From the NCBI GenBank assembly GCA_014529385.2, contig CM043965.1:12594912-12658911 (forward strand): a DNA stretch of 64,000 bases, given 5' to 3'. Every line of letters begins with the position of its first letter. The stretch's first letter is position 1. Below, one piece after another: positions 58,436 to 64,000 of the stretch. The DNA comes from Adiantum capillus-veneris. Its lineage: Eukaryota; Streptophyta; Polypodiopsida; Polypodiales; Pteridaceae. The position numbers and the translations under genes were made by a program. The notes under the pieces are model-generated. The model was not told where the DNA came from. It ran no database searches and was given only the letters and a program-made list of their open reading frames with translations.

Positions 58436-60170
58436 CATTGATGGAAGCGGATCTCTTTGGTCTTTAGATCTAGCACCTCCTATCTTCCTCTCTCTTTGTT
58501 GAGCAAGGTAAACACCCTGCTCTCCCAATCCTTTTTAACACCTATTTCAAGTAGACACAGCCTACCCAAGATGATAGGGTACACATTATCACCTGGTTTC
58601 ATCACAAAGAAATTGATTAGGCACTCAATGCCCATCACCTTTATTCTTACATCCTAAGCCATGCCCAAACACCTAGCTTCAGCATGGTTAGCCATTCTCA
58701 TGTGTACATTCAACTTGGCTACCGCTTTAACACCTGTTTTTCTCATTGCAATTTTTGTCATGACGTAAACATGAGCTCGACCATCTATATAGGCTTGAAG
58801 TTTCATCTCTTTTCAATGATAGCATCCACCAAAGGAAGAACACCAACTGGTGTATCCACCTTAAGCGCCATATTTTTAATTGCATGCACATTGCCTTCAG
58901 CTTTGGGTAGCCTCATGCTCACACTCATAGACAACTACCTCATCACTTTAGGGTTCAAATCCAACAACTCACTAAAAGTTATGTTAGCTTTCTGGCTCAG
59001 AACATCACTTACCAAATCATATTCCGAAAAGCTGTGCCCTAGCTAAAAATATGCTTGCTTGATCTTCACGATGCCTCCTCTTCTTGCTAGTTTTTGACTA
59101 CTTTCTACCCTCATACACTTTCTCTTTGCCTTTACGGGCTCTAGTCTCCCGCTCAATTTTCGTTTCCCTTTCAACTCTATCCCTTTTGTTGGCCAAAACT
59201 TCAACATCCTCCTTATCCACACCAATGATGTTCACCCTAGAGGCTTCACCGCCATCCGGAGGAGCTAGTTGCACTAGATTCTTGAACACCTCCTCTCTCC
59301 ATTAAATTGTGCTTATCCTCTTCCTCTACCAAATAACGAATAGATACCACCTCTTTCCCTCTGCCGATGAGGACATTCCGGTACATAAAGTCCTTCTTCA
59401 CCACAATTAAATCATTTGTCAGGAAACGGCCTTGTCCTGCCCATTGCTCCTCTCGCCTATCCTCTATCCATCACACTTAGCTGTAATTCCTTCCTTTTCT
59501 CGAACAAATATCCCTGTATGGTTTGCACCCAATTCTGCGACACAACTTCTACACCTCAATTTCTGTGGTTCTTCTAGCAACATCCCTTGGACCCTGCGGT
59601 TGAGTGGAACCACTGCTTCATGGCCCGACTCAATTTTTTCCTTGATTTTTTTGCTCTTCGTCTTTGCAATTTTCACTACACCATTATGGGTTTTCAAAAT
59701 CTTATTTTTTTCTCATTTTAGTATGTAGAAATGCCATGAATTTATCCAGTTTTTAGTAGTTTCCAATAGCCAATTGCCTGGCTACCGCTTACTTTGCCTA
59801 ACAAGCTTCAAAATGATCCCAAAAACAAACCAAATTCTTCACGTACATCTTACTTGAGTGCCTTCAGTTTGACATCCATCTTGACTAGGGACACTTCTTT
59901 GCAGAAATCGTGTAGGAAACGCGCCCATAGAGAGGGCCATTTCCAACACTTTGTACCATACTTTCTCTTTGCTGCACATCACCAAGAAAAAAACCCGCAT
60001 CTTGCTATCCTCATTCAGCATACACAATGGTAGCATATACAGCTCAAAATCCACAATTCACTCATCTGCACTCTCTTCACGTGTGAAAATTGAACCAGAG
60101 CTCCGAGACGCCATCTTTACCAATGCAAAACTTTTTTTTGTTCACCAAATTAGGAGCAATCAACGTGCTC
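58436..60170 (-). pseudogene. gypsy-4 gag-protease remnant
   Basis: Minus-strand phrases parallel gypsy-3: YPIILGRLCLLEIGVKKDWE (about 58500-58580, compare YPIILGRPWLRAVGAVQDWR), VHMRMANHAEARCLGM (near 58670), FELLDLNPKVMR-like before protease, and a gag piece KMRVFFLVMCSKEKVWYKVL (near 59960). Frameshifts and stops are dense. Confidence 0.72.
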
Positions 60171-60186
60171 CTTAGTGGAGGCACCA
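60171..60186 (-). other. gypsy-4 primer-binding site
   Basis: Minus-strand TTTTGGTGCCTCCACT. It is the same layout as the gypsy-3 PBS with TGGTGCC for TGGCGCC. Confidence 0.65.
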
Positions 60187-60188
60187 AA

Positions 60189-60416
60189 AGATGGAAAGGG
60201 GGAAGGGGATACACACCGAGAACACAATGTGCACCTCTCTACAGTCCATGGTAAACACACCACCCAAATCCACTAGGATTCACCTTCGAAATCCATACAA
60301 TTTCACATGCACACACTTGTTTTGCTGCACCAACATGCACATACACGCTTCATAGGAAGCTCAAGTGCATTTTGCACCCACATAACCTCTGTTCCACACC
60401 CCTAAGACACACAAAC

Positions 60417-60462
<46 letters not shown>

Positions 60463-60650
60463 TTGCATACACGGACTTAGGTTCTGGGTTGCACTCAACG
60501 GCACCCAACGCAACACAAGCAAAGTACACAAGAAGTAGAAGGGAGGTTGAGTGGGGAATCAACACTGAGAAGGGGGAAAAGGGCGAGCTTCTTCTTGCAC
60601 AATTTTATAAAAGTTCCATGGATTACATAGAGAAAAATCTTCTCACTTTC
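60189..60650 (-). repeat. gypsy-4 LTR, right copy (truncated)
   Basis: Begins TGGAAAGGGGG and aligns with 47539-48045 until about CTTTCTTTAA, then diverges. Confidence 0.78.
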
Positions 60651-61750
<1,100 letters not shown>

Positions 61751-61780
61751 TTATTATCGTCCTCGGAGGTCAAATATGAC

Positions 61781-64000
61781 CTATGGGACCAAAGTTACAT
61801 GTGATGTAGTATGTGTATGGCTGATGAGTGACTCTCGATGCTCCAAAATTGTAGTGATGAGAGTCGCAATGGAGAGCCCACACTTTGGCTGGGAGAGGAA
61901 AGTGTGTAGGTCTAAGTTATGGCTGAAAATGTGAGAGAAGCAAGTTCGGATGTAATCAAAAGCTGAGCACTCTAGTAGTGTGTGGTACTCAGACTCTTGA
62001 ACTTGCAGTGAGCATAATGTGCACAATCGATTTGAGTCTTCTCCATTGCCCCAACGCCCTATCTCGCATCGAAGGAAATGGGAGCTAAGCCGAATTGCTA
62101 CGATAGTGCGTATCGCGGACAAGGGAATAGGCTCAAGCATGTAAGTGTGAGTACGGTTTCCTCTCTCAGCGAAGAACATGGTTTTGTAGTTGGGGGCAAT
62201 ATAGGTGGTGTAATGTATGAAGCGTGACCCACCGGATTTCTCCCAAGCCGTAATACATTGGCGTTGTAGAAAAGCTTCATTCACTTGAGAGTCAATTGAA
62301 GCATCATGTAGCAAGTGTAATGCATCCCATCTCCCAAACCACTTCTTTATGTCTTGCATCCATCCCGAGCTCAAGATCTTGCTTTTATGCGTCTTTTGAA
62401 CTTTTTTGCTTGCTTCCCATGCAATTGTAGGAAGTCGATGTGAGGGGTTTTGACGCATCTTTATCATGTACTCCACAACCCTTTCCATGCCCATAACCTC
62501 AATTGGAAGAGATCCCGACTCAAGAAGTAGGAGCATATATGGTGTTTGTGTCTTAACTTGGAGAAAGTTTGTGAGAAAACGCTTTTGGACATTCTCAAAC
62601 TCTTTCCAAGTAGACTTTGAGATGCTCCCGCCCCACACTTCAACTCCATAAAGAAGAACCGGTGTCACCAATGCATCAAAAAGATACTTCTTGAGAACCC
62701 AACACTTGATGTTTCCCGCATTACACATGTTCTCAAATGCATAATATGCTCTCTTTCCTGCTTCCAAACGACGCATAGCACATTCATGCCACTTATGATT
62801 GGATGGAACCTCAAGGCCAAGGTACTTAAAGCTCTCAACAACTTCAAGTGTCTCGTTGTTGTACACAATGCATGGCTTCTCCTTATGGTTGGTTTTCACA
62901 AGCATAACCTTTGTTTTGGATTCATTTACAATCAGCCCACTATGCAAGCAAAAGTTCTCAAGGACAACCATAAGCTTTTGTGCATCTTCTAAAGTGTGTG
63001 CTAGAAGCACTACATCATCCGCATACAACAAAGGCATGATTACCGCATTGCAAATAGTGACCTCTTCAATGCCTTCTTCTTGCATAAAGTCAAGTACCAT
63101 TTGTTCCAATTGATCGATGCATAGACCAAAGAGAGTTGGTGACAATGGACATCCTTGTTTAACCCCAATAGTGCTTACAAAAATTTCTAAAATTTCTCTT
63201 CCCATGCGCAATTGACAAATCACCTTCTCATAGATTCGAGAAACCGCAAGCATAAACTCACTTGGCACTTGGAGTTCTTCCATCCTTCTCCACAAATTGT
63301 TACGTGGAATCATATCAAAGGCTTTCTTAAAGTCCACAAAACAACAATACAATCGCTTGCCTTTCAACCGACTTTCCTCCATGAGAACACGAAGAGTGAC
63401 AAGATGATCAATGGTGCTATGGCATCGACGAAAACCTGCTTGTCCCTTTGCACGCTTGTCATTCTCTTCAGCCCAATCACTCAATTTCATCTCCATCATG
63501 CACCCAAACAACTTTGCCATAAGAGACCCAATCATTATAGTCCGGTAGTTGCTTACATTCTTTACATCCCCTCCTTTATGCAAAGGCTTAACCCAATTAG
63601 TACTCCAATCATAAGGCATACCATGTTGAAGTGCAAGGTTGAACATATCACACATCCACTCATGGGTAAAATCTCTTGTCCATTTGATCATCTCCGGCTT
63701 GATACCTTGAAGATCTCCCGCTTTGCGAGTGGCCAACTTTTCAAGCCCACCGCATACATCCTCAATAGTAAAAAAAGATGGCATACATGGGAGTGAACCA
63801 TAAAATGGCATTTTTTCAGTATTTTCTTGCTCATATAATTTCCTACAATGTGTGTACATATCCACTAGACTCAAGTTACCAAAATTCTCAACCCGCTTGC
63901 CTCTCAAGTTTCTCCAAAATCTTCCACATGCATGTGCCTTTTCTTGGACTTGAAATTCTTGTTGCTTTACTTCCCATCTTCTTCTCTTCTTTTGAATCAA
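61781..64000 (-). CDS. LINE-C reverse transcriptase ORF, 5'-incomplete, uninterrupted
   Basis: At least 739 codons, open at the right edge, no stop until TAG at 61781-61783. RT blocks: TRKAGDLQGIKPEMIKWTRD, WSTNWVKPLHKGGDVKNVSN, GQAGFRRCHSTIDHLVTLRV, YCCFVDFKKAFDMIPRNNLW, TIGVKQGCPLSPTLFGLCID and catalytic MPLLYADDVVLLAH, then ESKTKVMLVK and SFKYLGLEVPSNHKW. The thumb region includes YGVEVWGGSISKSTWKEFEN. A C-terminal finger CTLCSLQVQESEYHTLLEC is C-X2-C-X9-H-X4-C. An endonuclease domain would be expected beyond 64000. Motif spelling is nearer to RTE/I-type LINEs than to plant L1; the exact clade is not determined. Confidence 0.92.
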   Translation of the reverse strand: MIQKKRRRWEVKQQEFQVQEKAHACGRFWRNLRGKRVENFGNLSLVDMYTHCRKLYEQENTEKMPFYGSLPCMPSFFTIEDVCGGLEKLATRKAGDLQGIKPEMIKWTRDFTHEWMCDMFNLALQHGMPYDWSTNWVKPLHKGGDVKNVSNYRTIMIGSLMAKLFGCMMEMKLSDWAEENDKRAKGQAGFRRCHSTIDHLVTLRVLMEESRLKGKRLYCCFVDFKKAFDMIPRNNLWRRMEELQVPSEFMLAVSRIYEKVICQLRMGREILEIFVSTIGVKQGCPLSPTLFGLCIDQLEQMVLDFMQEEGIEEVTICNAVIMPLLYADDVVLLAHTLEDAQKLMVVLENFCLHSGLIVNESKTKVMLVKTNHKEKPCIVYNNETLEVVESFKYLGLEVPSNHKWHECAMRRLEAGKRAYYAFENMCNAGNIKCWVLKKYLFDALVTPVLLYGVEVWGGSISKSTWKEFENVQKRFLTNFLQVKTQTPYMLLLLESGSLPIEVMGMERVVEYMIKMRQNPSHRLPTIAWEASKKVQKTHKSKILSSGWMQDIKKWFGRWDALHLLHDASIDSQVNEAFLQRQCITAWEKSGGSRFIHYTTYIAPNYKTMFFAERGNRTHTYMLEPIPLSAIRTIVAIRLSSHFLRCEIGRWGNGEDSNRLCTLCSLQVQESEYHTLLECSAFDYIRTCFSHIFSHNLDLHTFLSQPKCGLSIATLITTILEHRESLISHTHTTSHVTLVP

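Noticed and set aside
63212-63796. 194-codon plus ORF
   Set aside because: Antisense shadow of the LINE-C reverse transcriptase.

Overview
The window looks like nuclear DNA from a land plant, and I infer a fern or a relative. Evidence seen directly: a plant-type non-specific lipid-transfer protein gene, intronless copies of a cytosolic 60S acidic ribosomal protein P1 gene, PLS-type PPR gene debris, and plant-type Ty3/gypsy, Ty1/copia and LINE retroelements. There are also many very long (GA)n/(CT)n tracts. The fern-like assignment rests on how the PPR repeats are spelled and on general composition, so it is inference.

Layout. 0-1.3 kb: the left edge cuts an LTR-element-like unit (candidate LTR 532-1020 and a basic 130-aa ORF, minus strand). 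2.57-3.46 kb: tandemly duplicated P1 gene, one copy with a replaced C-terminus and one a pseudogene. 3.6-5.1 kb: decayed PPR repeats. 6.2-10.9 kb: a repeat-rich block with a ~600-bp direct repeat, a ~1.08-kb tandem duplication and a relative of the LTR found at 22-31 kb. 11.0-14.5 kb: ~380-bp inverted repeats around a decayed gag-like acidic coding region. 15-18 kb: no recognised gene. 18.4-18.8 kb: an nsLTP gene (minus) with a TATA box, the best candidate for a functional host gene.

19.5-33.2 kb: LINE-A, bounded by a 16-bp target-site duplication (TSD) and split inside its reverse transcriptase by a young Ty3/gypsy chromovirus (gypsy-1, 22332-31198, TSD AGGTC). 33.6-39.8 kb: a Ty1/copia element (TSD TAAAA) that carries its own 1026-bp solo LTR (TSD GCGT). 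40.56-47.52 kb: LINE-B with a near-perfect 15-bp TSD. 47.54-60.65 kb: an old Ty3/gypsy element (gypsy-4) split by another (gypsy-3, 49687-58431), which has a second RNase H domain as in the Tat lineage. 61.7-64.0 kb: the 3' part of an uninterrupted LINE of a different clade (LINE-C), ending in an (ATCT)n tail.

The window is therefore a layered retrotransposon graveyard. LTR divergence counted by eye gives a relative order: copia about 5%, gypsy-3 about 1.5%, gypsy-1 about 0.5%. Several TE reading frames are broken mainly by in-frame TAG codons. I see no bacterial-type operon, CRISPR array or convincing new enzymatic system. The least ordinary structures are the inverted-repeat/gag composite at 11-14.5 kb, the chimeric P1 gene, and LINE-C.
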